A DNA stretch of 64,000 nucleotides from Ustulina deusta (taxonomy: Eukaryota; Ascomycota; Sordariomycetes; Xylariales; Xylariaceae), in contig JAJNNX010000039.1 of assembly GCA_023159155.1 (NCBI GenBank), positions 62,001 through 126,000 on the forward strand. Reading direction: 5' to 3'. Both the position numbers and the translations under genes were made by a program. The notes beneath the pieces are model-generated. The model worked only from the letters and a program-made list of their open reading frames with translations. It searched no databases and was not told the DNA's origin. Of this stretch, positions 11,173 to 24,511 are shown piece after piece (the first letter of the stretch is position 1; each line of letters starts with the position of its first letter).

Positions 11173-13181
11173 GGTCTGGTTCGTGCTGGCCGTGTCCGCT
11201 GTCTCGCAGCGTCGTGCGGTAGTGCCTGTGGTAGTTGAATGCTTGGACGAACAATGATTGGGTGAAACGAGGTGGCTCTGTGCGGTGTTGATATACACGA
11301 TATTGCTGCCCGGTTGCCCCGTTATTGGCAACAAAGAAACATGCAAGCATCCAATTGTTGCCGTTGTTTCGTCTTTTTTTACATGCCCAAGCTGGTTGAG
11401 GCACAGGAGATGTCAGTTTGGACGGAAATAGGATATGTCAGGACGAATTGGCGGATTGGGTGTTTCCGAATCGAGACGGGGATAAGGTTCTCGAACTTGG
11501 ACTCCACTGCGGTAGAAATAGTGTAGTGCCAGGGGTTTAGAATGGTTGGTGTCTCACGATCCCAGCAGGCCTGGCGAGCTTGGCAGGACCCTTCAATGTC
11601 GGTGCTGGCAGGGATGGCGGCGCGGATAGAGGCGGATGGAGGATGCAGGTACCAGCGGTGTGAAACTTGGAATGGTACCTTGGTCTCCCAATCTGATCGC
11701 GGCCAAGGACCCAGCAGAGCAACGAGCAGGGACGGAGATGGGTACAGGGGGGGGGTTCGTTTTGTCGGTCAGTCAACCATGATGCAGGGCAATCTGTGTC
11801 ACGAACAGACTTGCTGTTGTTTCCTCCGTCTCGACGACGAGATTACGATGCGATCGATCAATCAATCAATCAATTGATGTGGTACAGATACTGTATGCCC
11901 AAGGATTACATTGGCGCACAGCGGCGGCAATAGTTAGTTTTGTGTCTCGCGCCCGCGTTAAGGCGGCGTTAAGGGGCGTTTGTAATGTAGCGTAAGGCGG
12001 CTGAGCCGGAATGAAACAACCCACAGTCGAGGTCTAGCGAAAGGATGGACTAGATGATACCTACTGTTGTTTCGATCTTTGTCGGCGAGCGAACGAGTGG
12101 GCGCAGTGAAGTTCTATTCAGAAACGAAGGGCGTCATGCGTTGGTGTTTGGTGTAGTGCTTTGTCACGGATTACCGATAGAAGCCCATATACAAAACAGG
12201 TACGATATGTTGCATTATATGTTGAGGGGGAAAGAGAAGAAAAGGCAGCGAATGAGAGACAAACACAATGGACAACGAGAGCAATTCGTGATGTGATGAT
12301 GAGAGAAGGTAGAGACACTAGGTACTACATACAAAAGTGAAAATTAGATAAATCAGACTAGTTGAACGAAACGAATCACGATGCGACGCCGAGCCTTGAT
12401 CCATTCCAAAATCCTGCGTTAGGAAACGCATGATGATGCAAAGATTCAACCACCAAAATAGCGGTATTATGAGTTACCTACCTGTCTTAGGGAGTAGGAG
12501 TGTACCCCTTAGTTACAGCTAATATAGTGAGTGTGGGTATTGTACTAGGTATGAAGTACCGGCGGTAACGACTTTCTTGAGGCCAGTGGGGTTAGTCCAG
12601 CCACACTAACTAACCCGCACGACAAGCCACCACAGGACCTACCTACATGATACTGTATGCCCACTATACCTAAACTTACATGTCGACAACTTCTCTTAGG
12701 CGGTCTATATGTGTGTACATGCTCCTAATTGTTCGAAATCCAACATACCATGTAATAGCAACAACTTGAAAAAGGATAGCAGTAAAAACAAAAATTGAGG
12801 CTCCTCACAGTAGAAAGGCTACTCTGATTCAAATCTCCACCGCTGTAAAATGTGATGTCTGACAATTAGATTCCGAATCATAGTACATGCTAGACTATGA
12901 GCCACTTCTATCACTCACTCTCTTCTCCTTTGTGCCTCCAGGTATTGCTGACATGTTGGCGTTAGGTGAGCATGCTTTCACGTGGTCTGCAGCGAACTGA
13001 AAAAAGCCACCCTCGCCTCGATCGAATTAACATCAACCGAAGAGATGTATACCCGCAGTATGTAGTAGATGCCATGACTATACCTCCTCCTCGTGTCCGT
13101 CGTCATCTCATATGCCAGACATAGAACGCCGGCCTCTTGCTATCAAAGTCTCTCTTTCTCTCTCATCCTAAGAATTCCGTG
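11173..13181. other. Spacer between TBC gene and eIF3b
   Basis: This contains the presumed promoter of the TBC gene (left) and the 3' UTR of the eIF3b gene (right). A (TCAA)n microsatellite sits at about 11857-11876, directly inside the CT- and GA-rich stretch. Several open frames of 60-110 codons here have no recognisable domain and mostly non-ATG starts; none is called. Confidence 0.45.
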
Positions 13182-15550
13182 TTAAGAGACAATCTCTTCC
13201 GTCTCCTCAATGACCTCCTCCACAATTTCTTCAATGATCTGCTGTTCTTCCTCGCTGTCCGGCTGCTCGATCAGGCCTTCTACAGGGTTAATTGGAAGAC
13301 CACGATCGAGTCTCTCTTCCTCCACTTCGTCTTCCACCGAGGCACGCCATGCTAGCCACTCGTCGAGCATACGTCGTCTCGCCTCGACAACCGCCAAGTC
13401 CGCAGACGCTCCACGCTCGGCATCCTCTTGTTCAAACGTCTTGGAGTACTCCCGCAAGTTCTTACGGATCTGCTTTTGCTCTTCCTTGGACAGAAGTGTT
13501 GCAGGCCGGGGCCGCCAAGCCATTTGCCGGAACTTTTCGACGGGTTCCTCTCGGAGTTGCTCACCCCTAAAGTCATAGATATGGTAACCATTTTCCATCT
13601 GTTACAGTAAATTAGCACGAAAACACCAAATCAAGTCGAATACAATAAAAGTCTTGAACTTACAGCATGTTTCCATACTGATGCCCAAGAAGCGACGTAA
13701 CGACCCGACGGATCCCACTGGATGTCCGTGAGACCGTAGTGATCGGCCGTGTTCATGAGCTGAAGGTTTGCCGTCAAATCCTTATCGCTTTCGGGCTTCT
13801 CGCCTTCAAAATCGAGATCGTAAAATTCAAGGTCTGAGTTCTGCGCATTGGCGACCGTGGCAATGACGACAAACCTCCCCCGCGGTGACCAGTATATAGC
13901 GTTGCTATTCTTCTTCTCCAAAGTTCGCAGGTGCTTGAAGTTTCCTACGGTCTGGCCCTTAGCCTTCTCCGGGCAAAAGAAGGAGACCGAGGTTTTGGGT
14001 GGTACCGCGGTCGGCCCTGCCGGTTCGGACGTTGTGATGATGACGAACCGATCACCTTTTGGCTCCCAGGCAAAGTTGATGACTGTGTCTTTGATGGTAT
14101 CGACCACTTCGACGGGTACCCCCTTTTCTTTGATTCTAAAAATCTCCAGAGTCGTGGCTTGGGACTTTTTCGACTTGGAATGCCGATCGACCTTGACAGA
14201 AAGATAAGCAGCATCTGATTGCCAGTGAAGCTTAGCATCCGTGACGCTGAAGAGGTTCAGAGTTCGGATGATCTGCTTTGATGGTATACTCATCAACCCG
14301 ACCTTGGCCGGGTTGCTGCCTATCTCAGGAGTCCAGTAGCAGAACAGCTGCTCGTGTTGTTTGACGCCTTCTCTCTGAGGTGTCGCGGGAGCCCATTCGA
14401 AGTCCATAACGCCGTCTATCTTGATTGTCGTTTTGTCTAACAAGTTCATGCGGGGCAACTCGTAGACGGAGATGGAAGAGCCCTGGGTGAGTCGAGCCAC
14501 GTACTTCTCGTCAGCCGACCATTTGAAAGCTGGCCAAGGGAACTTGGGCGGGGGTTTGGCGCCGTCGGCGGCGGTGGCGGGAATGTCCAGATTCGCGAAC
14601 GACCTGAGCGGTTTGGTGGCTTCCACATCCCAGATGACATAGTTCATGCCCTCTTCGTCCACGGACAGCTGAGGGTGACCTTCGTCGGGAATGGAGATGG
14701 GCCGGTTGGACCAGGTGACTATGTATTTCTCATCGGGCGAGAAGTCGAGCATGTTGACGAAAGGGTGGGCGAACCGCTTCTGACGCGACCACGATCCACC
14801 ACCCCAGAGCTGAACACCCTGCTGATGCACGGACACCAGATAGGTTCCGAGGGGGGACCATTGTATGAAACTCTCGGTCCAATGCTGGCGGTCGACGATG
14901 GTCTCGGGCGAGTCCTTCTCGCCGTTCCAGAAAACGCCAACAGAATCACCCCTGTACATGGCGAACTGATCGCGACCGCGGCCGCTGGGATCGGCCAAAA
15001 ACGAGCGCAAATGCTCCTTCTCGGTGAATTCTTCGATCTTGGGGGGCACGTACTGCTCGTCAACCCGCCCCTCGCGGCCGTAACGATCGATGTCCGTCAT
15101 CTTGTTGACCCTCAGGGTGTGCTTCTTGTCGAGGGGCACCATGTTGAGCTGTCTGACGGCGGCAGCAGCCTCGGCAGGCGAAGAGAACTCGACAAAGGCG
15201 AATCTAGGAAGAGCATGTCAGTCGGAGGGGAACATGGGACGCTCGCCTCGGCGAGTATAGATATCCACACATACGCACCTGAGCGACTTGCCATTCTCAC
15301 CCATGGGCATATAGACGAGGTCCTCCTTGGTCTTGCCAACCTGTGTCAACTTCTTCAGCAGAAACTTGACAAGCTTCGGCTTCTGCTCCTCGGTGACTTC
15401 GGGAAGACCATCGATCACGACGAAGGTATCGTAGCCCTGTTCGAGCTGGACTTCGTATTTTTCTCGCAGATCGGAAATGTCAATCTCATCCTCGTCATAG
15501 TCGTCCTCGTCGACATCGGCGTCGCGCAGGTGGTCAAAGGAGGGCGCCAT
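13182..15550 (-). CDS. PRT1: Translation initiation factor eIF3 subunit b
   Basis: Exons 15279-15550, 13664-15203 and 13182-13598 (introns of 75 and 65 bp) give about 742 aa, the usual length for fungal eIF3b. The ATG at 15550 begins [20 protein letters not shown]. An acidic N-terminus is followed by an RRM at about residues 40-125 (TFVVIDGLP ... FAFVEFSS; the first intron splits this RRM). A WD-type beta-propeller follows, with blades such as [32 protein letters not shown] and [12 protein letters not shown]. The C-terminus has the family's [16 protein letters not shown] junction and a Glu-rich tail. eIF3b is a core scaffold of the eIF3 complex on the 40S subunit, contacting eIF3a, eIF3g, eIF3i and eIF3j during scanning. 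It is transcribed divergently from CCT2. Confidence 0.97.
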
Positions 15551-16502
15551 GCTGGGCGGGCGGGAGGGCGGAAAGGTGAGAGCGCCTGAGGCGTGCTAGA
15601 AGGGAGAACTGATGTCGGCGCCGAAGTGGTTCAGGTGGTGTGTCCAGTTGGGAATGGCGGTTGGCGGGTCGTGTCGGGGGTTATTTGTGGGAATAAATCG
15701 AGAGACGGCCAAAGAGCCTATCTAGGGAGATGAACGACACGGGTTAGTCAGCGTGGGCGACAAGATATGGGAAGCCTCGCCGTAGCAATGTCGTAGGGCC
15801 TGGCGCGAATGATAAAAAAGGCAGACACACCAGGCGTGATTGGGTGGGATGGTGTGATGGATGGAGCTTCACACAACACAATATTTCATGGATAGTGGAG
15901 GGGCATCAATATTTTGTTTTTTTTGGGTTGTTTTTTTTGGTTTCCTGCATCGGCTCCAGCGTCGCAAAAAATTGCTGTGGCGGATTTGTGCGTTTTGGTG
16001 CGGGGTGTTGAGCCGCCTCCCAGTCCCTCGCCAGGCAACAGCCCCTCTATCGGCATCGTCTTATCGGACGAGCTGGTTGGCCTAGACGGAACTAGGTTTT
16101 CCCGCCAAAATCTTTGCTGCGCAGTAGTACCTACAGTACCAACATTATGTAGTTAGGACATTATGTAGTTAGGTAACCTCTAGCGCTTGATAGTTGTCCA
16201 GCCCCACCCCCACTTACCCTACTATGCAGTTTACAGTGTCCTATCTACTCTCTCAGACACCTACCTAACTTGAAAAATATGCGTCGAGGTGTACCTATAC
16301 TCAGGTTAGGTACCTACCTGCCTGCATGTAAATACTACTGTAGGTACCTAGGTAGCGGCCTGGAAGCTCGGATGCTACCTACCTACTATCAACGCTAGAC
16401 TAGACGTACCTAGGACAAGTATGGGAGTTTACTTGTGTAGGACTTCGCATTTCCATACCTACTGCAACGCTTTTTTAATTTGTTGAGGCTCTGAGAACCA
16501 AA
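15551..16502. promoter_or_regulatory. Divergent promoter eIF3b / CCT2
   Basis: About 950 bp separate the start codons of two strongly expressed growth genes on opposite strands. The right half (about 16100-16420) is dense in ACCTACCT/AGGTAGGT words and contains an imperfect direct repeat, acattatgtagttaggt, near 16142-16175. A T-rich tract occurs near 15915-15945. No classical TATA box stands out. Confidence 0.4.
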
Positions 16503-18403
16503 ATGGTACGAGATTTCGAAATCCCTCGGGCATACGTATAGATATAAACCGTCACTGACATGGTCAAAACAGTCGTCTTTCAGCCCTACCCAAATCTTCG
16601 AGGAGGGCACCATCGAGGAGAAGGGAGAGAATGCCCGTCTCGCTGCTTTCGTCGGCGCCATTGCCGTGGGCGATTTGGTGAAGAGCACGTTGGGTCCGAA
16701 GGGCATGGATAAGATATTACAGTCTGCGTATGTCATATGTCTTGTGTCATGTCCTATATCCACTATCACCAACCCTCTCTGTTCTCCAGCTCCGGCTGCT
16801 GTCTCGGCCGCCCGTTCGCTGCCCTCTGCCCTCTGCCCTCTGCTCTGCGCCGACGCCGTGGTACCGTAACTGACCTGCCAACCTCGTGCCCAGCTCGACT
16901 GCGGAAATGATGGTGACCAACGACGGCGCCACTATCCTCAAATCGATCGCACTCGACAACGCCGCCGCCAAGGTCCTCGTGAATATCTCCAAGGTGCAAG
17001 ATGACGAAGTAGGAGACGGTACGACCTCTGTCACCGTCCTGGCCGCCGAGCTCCTGCGCGAGGCCGAAAAGCTCGTCGACAAGAAAATACACCCCCAGAC
17101 CATCATCGAAGGCTACAGGATAGCGAGCCACGCCGCCCTGCAGGCCCTCGAACACTCGGCCGTCGACCACAGCAAGAATCCCGAGGCCTTCAAGAAGGAC
17201 TTGCTCGCCATCGCCCGCACAACCCTGAGCTCCAAGGTCTTGGCGCAGGACCGGGATCTCTTCGCCAAGCTGGCCGTGGACGCTGTTCTCAGACTCAAGG
17301 GCTCTTCCGATCTCAGCCACATCCAGATCATCAAGAAGGCCGGTGGCAAGCTCAGCGACTCGTACCTCGACGAAGGCTTCATCCTCGACAAGAAGATCGG
17401 TGTCAACCAGCCGAAACGCCTAGAAAAGGCCAAGATCTTGGTGGCAAACACGTCCATGGATACCGACAAGGTCAAGATATTCGGCGCCCGGTTCCAGGTC
17501 AGCTCGACAAGCAAGCTAGCCGAGTTGGAGAGGGCCGAGAAGGAGAAGATGAAGGCGAAAGTGGAGAAAATCAAGGCCCATGGCATCAACTGCTTCATCA
17601 ATCGCCAGCTCATCTACAACTGGCCCGAGCAGCTGTTTACCGACGCCGGCATCATGTCCATCGAGCACGCCGATTTCGACGGTATCGAGCGTTTGGCGCT
17701 CGTGACCGGCGGTGAGATTGCGTCGACCTTCGACCACCCTGAGCAGGTCAAGCTCGGTCACTGCGATTTGATCGAAGAGGTCATCATAGGCGAAGACACC
17801 CTAATCCGCTTCTCGGGCGTCGCCGCCGGCCAAGCCTGCACCATTGTCCTTCGAGGCGCTACAGACCAGTTGCTGGACGAGGCCGAGCGGTCACTGCACG
17901 ATGCCTTGGCAGTGCTCTCTCAGACCGTTCTAGAGCCCCGGACGACTCTCGGCGGCGGTTGCGCAGAGATGCTCATGGCAAAGGCCGTCGAGGGCGCTGC
18001 GACGCGCGTCGAGGGCAAGAAGCAGATCGCCGTGTCGTCCTTTGCCATCGCGCTTCGGCAACTCCCTACCATCCTCGCTGACAACGCAGGTCTTGACTCC
18101 AGCGATCTCGTCGCGCGGTTGCGTAAGGCCATCTACGACGGCATGTCAACCTACGGCCTCGACCTCATGACGCCCGGCGGTGGCATCGCCGACATGCGGG
18201 ATCTCGGGGTTATCGAGAGTTACAAATTAAAGAAGGCCGTCGTCTCGTCGGCGAGTGAAGCTGCTGAGGTGCGTATCCCCGAGACTTTACTTTTTCTTGA
18301 TATGTAATGCATCGTGTACATGATGGTAAGCTGACGTGCATAGCTACTTCTGAGAGTCGATAATATTATACGCGCCGCGCCTCGGAGACGGGAACGACAC
18401 TAG
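16503..18403 (+). CDS. CCT2: T-complex protein 1 subunit beta (CCT2)
   Basis: Proposed exons are 16503-16505, 16573-16727, 16894-18268 and 18344-18403, giving 530 aa, which matches the family. The group II chaperonin signatures are clear: [36 protein letters not shown] (about residues 93-99), and [20 protein letters not shown]. The protein is one of eight subunits of the cytosolic TRiC/CCT ring that folds actin, tubulin and other proteins using ATP. Without the last intron (75 bp) the frame would end in an atypical tail; splicing restores [19 protein letters not shown]. The frame of the second exon has no ATG upstream before a stop, so the start must come from an upstream exon. The best candidate is ccaaaATG|gtacga at 16503, an exon consisting only of the start codon. 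The body of the gene is certain; the first exon is inferred. Confidence 0.93.
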
Positions 18404-19282
18404 TCTGCTTGCCCAGTTGGGTGAGGGCGCATAGCGTGGGCGCAATACAATAAAAATGATGAACGGTGATAATGTGGGTGTACTACTATTATCATAGACG
18501 AAGCCTAGGATGCTAAAACACCAAAACTACCATGTTTGTGGAAAGGGAATGAAATGATGGATGATGACGATGTGTGTTTTCTCTGCTCATGAGGCGGTCG
18601 TCTGCCGGTCTATCTGTCTGATTGTTTGTCTAGTAGGAGAGGCTCATCTTGAACCTTTGCTCTCCATAAGCTATCTTGGTTGGGAGATGGAAAGATGGAG
18701 AGAACGTCTAGGCTGGTTCGGATTGATCTGGATCTATAATAAACGATACGGGCGATACCGCGATGGCTCAATACTATAGGCGCGATACATTCTGAGAGGG
18801 ATAGGGCGCGCAGTGCATGAGGAGCGAGCGGGTAGGAAAGTCTACAGCCTCGAGGAATTTAGAGAGATGTTGATCAGCCGCGGTTCCATCAATACAGTAG
18901 CTGCCTGTAGAGAAGACTCGGCGGATCATTCTTCTGTCAGTTGTCTTTCTACAATTACGATGGTAGAAAGCAATGTTTTACACCGGCTTAAAATGTAAAA
19001 ACCCACTTCTTAAATTGCAACTGCACCGTGGAGTGATACATATGGCGTAGAGCCATACCGAAAAAATCAGAAACCAATAAATCCAACGCCTCTTGTCCTA
19101 TCGTGGTATCGTTCATCTTCCTAACCTCCCAATATTTTCTTTGCCGTCAATCGTTGCTCATTCGCACTTAAATCATCTCGTATATATAGAGTGTACAAAA
19201 ACATACGTACCACGTTCCCGCTGACACCGTGTCCAAGTTACCTAACCCAACCTTTACCCGACCGATACCGCCATTGCACTAA
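18404..19282. other. Convergent 3' spacer CCT2 / GT90 gene
   Basis: These are the 3' ends of two convergent genes. Only short open frames without recognisable domains are present. An AATAAA-like string occurs near 18448 (caataaaaatg), a plausible CCT2 polyadenylation region. Confidence 0.4.
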
Positions 19283-22200
19283 TCAGATATCTAGGGAGAA
19301 CCCGACATCTTCCCTACTGTCATCGATAATTCGTCCCCATTCGAGCAACAGGCGAAACATGTATACCTGCATATCTTCTTTCCTGAGGGCTTTCTGGGCC
19401 CATTGTTGGCCGGCCTCGGCAATCTCTTTAGCGTCTGCCGTCCCGACACCACCAAAGTAGTTCACGGCGGGCCAGAAATCCCCGAGTCTCAAATCGAGAG
19501 GAACATAGTGCTTCCAGGGATGAACGCGCTCCTCCCACCATGTTCGGAAGAGGGCGGCACGATACGGCAAGGAGGCAGATCGGACGAAGGGCAGAAACCG
19601 CCCGCTAAACCCAGCACCATCCAGGTCGATGAGGTGACGGTGCTGCCAGTTTTCTTGGAAGTCGAGTGCCGCCGGGGCTTCGGCCGACGAGGAGCCGTAG
19701 AAAGTGACGTGCTCAGCAGCACAATCTCGTTTGTCACAACGCGAAAATGGGCCTACGAATGACACGTTGACCAGGATCTGCTTGTTGAATGCGTGGCTGT
19801 GGCCGCTCTGTGAAGTCCGATCAGAACCCGTCGTGGAGACGACGATGTCGGCAGAGGGGCTTGGCTGACGCTTCCTGAAGAAGCGAAGCACGTCATGTCT
19901 AGTGACAGTGTCTCGAATGGCTGAGGCTAAATACACGAATCTTGCTCGCAAAAACATCTGCCAGGATCCGTGTACGGCAAACCCGTCCGAAGAGGCACCA
20001 CGCCAGTAGACACTATTGAGCTTACGCTCCCAAGGAACATCTTTTTCTTCTTCATAATAGGCCTTATCATTGAAACTCCACGGGCTTGGGTAAAGTATGT
20101 CGGCAAAGTTGTGCACCCTAGCCTGGCTGAATACAGGGAATAGTGATCGAGAAGCAGCCATGGCCGAAGGCGACGTCAGGAACCCATGCAAGTGCGCTAG
20201 ATCCGGTTGATGGCACAGGTCAGCAGCCAGGGTCCAATTGCGAACGAAGCCATTCTCCATATGAGGCAAAGAGCATTCCGTACACTTTGTCTTCCGATTC
20301 CACCAACGAACCTGGTTCGCAGGCGCACTAGCAGGACAGGCGGGTGCTACCAGCTCGCGGAAGATAGGGCTCTTTGACAAAACTTGGAATGAGTCGGACC
20401 GCCGACTCCATATGGAGTCGTTGGCGTCGAGGAAAGCTACGTCCCATGGGGGACTCCGGTTCGGGCTAAATGAGACTAGGCCTTGCTTGGACTGAAGCCT
20501 AGAACGTGCGACTTGTGCCTTGCCCACGAAGTACGACATATCGGCCGCGGGGACGGAGACACGGCATTCATCGTCGAGATTGAATGCCAGCTGCATATCA
20601 GGCAGCCACTGGCTGAACGGCTTTACCATCTCTTCGATGACATCCACCATCCATCTATGCGTGCCGTGAACATGTGGCGAAACCGATGTCTGACCGTCTT
20701 GGATCAACAAGCCGCCCATAGACAGGCTGGGGTGCTCGAGTAGATGGGTTGTCCTCTCGCGGAGGAGAGCTGGCGATATGGCCCAAAAAGGGAGGAGGTC
20801 CGAGTCGATTTGGTCGAAAGTATCGATGATAGAAGAGTTGACCAACGTTGCGAATTCGTACCATTTGTCGAAATTAGGCGGCGGGGGCAACCTATAGCGA
20901 CGATGATACTCCTCGACAGCAGATTTAAGAGATGTGCTCTTCGTGGCGTTGGTGAACCAATTGCCCGACTCGGCGCGTCCAGCTGCCATGGGCTGCCTCG
21001 GTGAGAAGACGAGGTTCTCTCGCGCGCGAAAGAAGGACGCATGAAAGAACACCAGAAGAAATGCCACCAGTGCGTAGATACAGTACCGGCCCAGGGCGGG
21101 TACATGCCCCCGGTGAAGGGATACGCCGAAGGCTAAGTTAGTCCTACAGAAATAAAGTAAGGCACCAAAGCCTAGAAAAACTACCAAGCCCGTGGCAACG
21201 CCCCTGAAGCTAGACCATATTACATTCGATGTACTGTCGAATAACGTAGACAGGACAAGCCCCGACACGGCCGTGCCAGTAGCCACAAGGGACACCAAAG
21301 TGGCAGGGAAGCTACCGAGCAAGTAGACCCCAAATACCAAGGTGAAAGCCGCAAAAGTGCTGTCGAGGACGACGTCTCGGATTTCCAGTGGCGCGAGGAA
21401 GACATTCGTGGTGAAATTGAGCGGGTCGAGCCAAGACCACACAGCGAGCAAGGAGAGAACAGCGGCCGAGGTCCAAGGTAGAGCGCCGAGAAAACGCCAG
21501 GCACCGCCGGCTTGCTCTTGGTTGGTTTGACGCAGCCTGGCGACCTGGGATATGATTATGGCATCAAGAAACACGGCCGTCAGCTGCACGAGAGGTACGA
21601 GGCGTTCAATGCACCAGCCAGCAGGGCAGATGACACCAGCTGGGGTCTCAGCTAGGAGAGACAGGTGAGCGACAGCGAAACCCCAAAGGAGCGCGAGGAC
21701 GGCGAATCGAACGCCGGGGACACGAGGGGAGGTGTCATCGTCAGCGTCGGTGGCGTGTCTCGGAAGGTGGATGGGTCGTGTGGAAGGATGGTCACAGATG
21801 GATATGAAGAAGGGGAGAAATGCCTTTGTATCAGAACTTTCTTTAGCGTGTTTAAATCTCGAGAATTAGGACGAGTGCTTGAAGGATATGAGAATATGAG
21901 GATGAGGACATGACGACGCAATGACGTCAGGGCGCGAGAACATACATGGACACCATCCCATGAGCATTGAATGATGCGTACAACCGTCCAGTTCAGCAAT
22001 GTCCGGACAACGATCAGGACAACTAGAAAGGCGAAGGTGTTGGGGCGGGGATGAGAGCGCAGCCAATTCTTCAAGTTGTCGAGCAAGTCGAACAAGGCCA
22101 GCTTCGTCGTGGTGGGGAATTCATGTCGTCTCTGTCGGGTCTCGGGATGCGGGAGACAACCAAGGCTCTTGGCGAAGACAAGAAAGACAAGGCTGGTAAT

Positions 22201-22505
22201 AGCCAGGGTCAAGATGGAGAAGTGGAGGGGTCGATCTGGAAAATGGACGAATGGATAGAAGAATCAGTATTGTTTCGTATCAGGGAGCGTGAGGGCGTCC
22301 AGGTGCCAGTCACAGCCGGTCTGAATAATAGTAATAATAGTAATATTATAGATAGCCGATGAGAGAGTGTGTGGTGGGAGTATGAGAGAGGGGAATAGGA
22401 AGTAGGCATTAGAAGTTCCAAGTTTAGGTACATACCAAAGGCTGCACTTATAAAGTAACGGGCCTGGAGATTCAAAGTGCCCGCGATAAGGGCGCTATCG
22501 GACAC
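19283..22505 (-). CDS. GT90/CAP10-type glycosyltransferase, polytopic
   Basis: The large C-terminal exon (19283 to about 21840) encodes the CAP10/GT90 domain, with hallmark strings NSVYWRGASSDG and HLIDLDGAGFSGRFLPF. The family includes Cryptococcus Cap10 and xylosyl- or glucosyltransferases of the secretory pathway. Upstream exons read as membrane segments: RYFISAAF at 22436-22505 joins in frame, across a 200-bp intron (22236-22435), to RPLHFSILTLAITSLVFLVF at about 21954-22235. A further intron (about 21841-21953) leads to FAVLALLWGFAVAHLSLL. The total is about 970 aa, with roughly ten hydrophobic segments before the catalytic domain. The extreme 5' end (start codon, possibly a further exon up to about 22640) is unresolved. 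A Golgi or ER location is inferred. Its substrate cannot be told from sequence. Confidence 0.85.
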
Positions 22506-24511
22506 CTTGTGTGTTAGTGGTGGCGGTGGTGCACGAGCAAAACGACAGCGGCAACGACAAGGAGAAAGTGTTGATATGAGGCTGGCACCATGGGATCACG
22601 AACAGGAGGGCTAAGGTGTTCAGTGACCTCTCTGACGAGGCCATCCTCATCCTCTTCTTGTTTCTCTCTCTCTCTCTTCTTCTTCGTCCTCCTCCTTTTC
22701 TCAAGGTATAATAAGAAAAGGCAGAGAGATGGAGCGAGAACTCGAAGAATATTTTGTTTGTGGAGTCCTGAATGCTAGCTCTATCATGTCAATATAGTCG
22801 AGATGCAAAAGACGTGAGAGCATCAAGGTGTGGTTACTATCGGGAATCGTAATTGATAACTTGAATTATGTTTCCGATGTGGAATTGGAACGTGAGGGAG
22901 GACATGATGCTAGAAGAAATTGAAAAACCACAGGTAGCAATGACTCCTTCATTGGTCATCTACTTTTCCAGCTACATTGCCCACTAAGAAGGCCTTCAAC
23001 ATCGTCTTCTCACGGGCTGGCAGGTATCCTCAGGCAACTACATGCCCGTACCTAACAGGGCACTAACGGGATGATTTCTGGGGTCATGGAGCCTCGGCGG
23101 GGTATTGTGGCACTCGAGTATGCCCAAAATAGGTAGGTACGAAGAAGACATCCATATTTGAGGCTTAGCCTTGGTGCTATTCTTAGCCATTGGCTCGTCG
23201 TATTACCCAGACGAGACAACGAAAACAGCCACAATAGAAGAGGGGACAGCCACAGGTCCATCACCTGCCTTTCTGTGGCGCACCGATACCGCCAGAGGTT
23301 ACATACGTACTTACCTACAGTCCTGTAGCATCAATTATAGGGGTTCAAAAAGCTTCCCTATAAGACTCTTGCGAATTTCAGAAGCGTTCTTGCTTCTACG
23401 CCAGATATGAAGCTCAGAGATCCGGATAGACAAACAGACCCAAGCGCCAATCAGAGAATGCGACGGGTTAGCAGTACCGAGGTCGATCACACCAGTTGCA
23501 CTGAGAGTAGAACGGATCTCTTGTCTACGCCTGGCATTCGACCCCCAAGCATATGTCAAAACTGCCCTGGATCTCCCGTGTTCTGTCCACTTAGCGATCA
23601 GGAGCTGTCCGAATGACTCATTCCAATTTCTATGTCGACCGTTTGTCGGGTTGGCCCAGCAAGTCGGCGACATGACCCTAGCATCGAATTGCGACATCGC
23701 GCTGAAAATCTGCAGGTTCACGTGAATATGACGTATCACAATTCATAGCTCAGTCTGCACACCACAGTACAGCAGAGTCTGTGTGTTGTAGGGTGATACA
23801 AGTGGAATAGGGGGAAAAACCTTGACTGCAAACGGACTGACAAGGCATGCCTAGGGTACACGCAATCAACCGCTACAAGGAGCGTTCGTTTCATGGGCTC
23901 ACCCGGCAGTCTTTTTGCCCTTGGTTGCTATTCGGTTGCCTGACGATGCCTGGTCCAGGGCCGGGGACACTACCCGGAATTACAGGGTATCCAGGTGGTG
24001 GAATCGCCTTGGCTTTTCTGTGTCAGGGATATCGCCGTTTCTTTTTCCTGGACATTCATCTATCACGTTAAATTACAGCAGCAAACGGCCCTGTATGGGG
24101 ACCGCAGAGAGCGGTGCATTCACAACCAAGACAAACTTTCGAAGTACCTACACAGTGATTCCTAGGATGTAGATAGGGGGCGCTGCGTTGCTCGGCCTTC
24201 CCCGCTACACGTATAATCTCGACCAAGCAATCAGAGAAGGGGAAAGTTTCTACCTGAAGGTTGCGTCGAGATTCCATATTCTGAGACTCTCCCACTTGAG
24301 GAGGCATATTCTATACGTTGAGGAGGATCATGCCTGTGACATTTCGCTCCACAGGTCTATCTCGAGTATCACGGGTCTGTCCAGATAGCTCTCCACCGGT
24401 TTCACTGGTTTCTATCTGCCGCCATTATTCTAAACATCTCCCTTCACTCTACATATCGGACTTCCAACTCGATACCCCGCACAGAAAGCCCTTGTCTTCA
24501 ATATTCGAGTG
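22506..24511. other. Gene-poor spacer with GT90 5' region
   Basis: The first about 200 bp hold the 5' leader or first exon of the GT90 gene. That includes a CT-rich tract at about 22650-22690 and hydrophobic-coding open frames whose splicing I could not settle. The rest (22800-24500) has only short open frames without recognisable domains; nothing is called. Confidence 0.4.

Noticed and set aside
14675..15589. 304-codon open frame on the + strand
   Set aside because: Exactly antisense to the eIF3b exons; composition is the mirror of that gene and no domain is seen.
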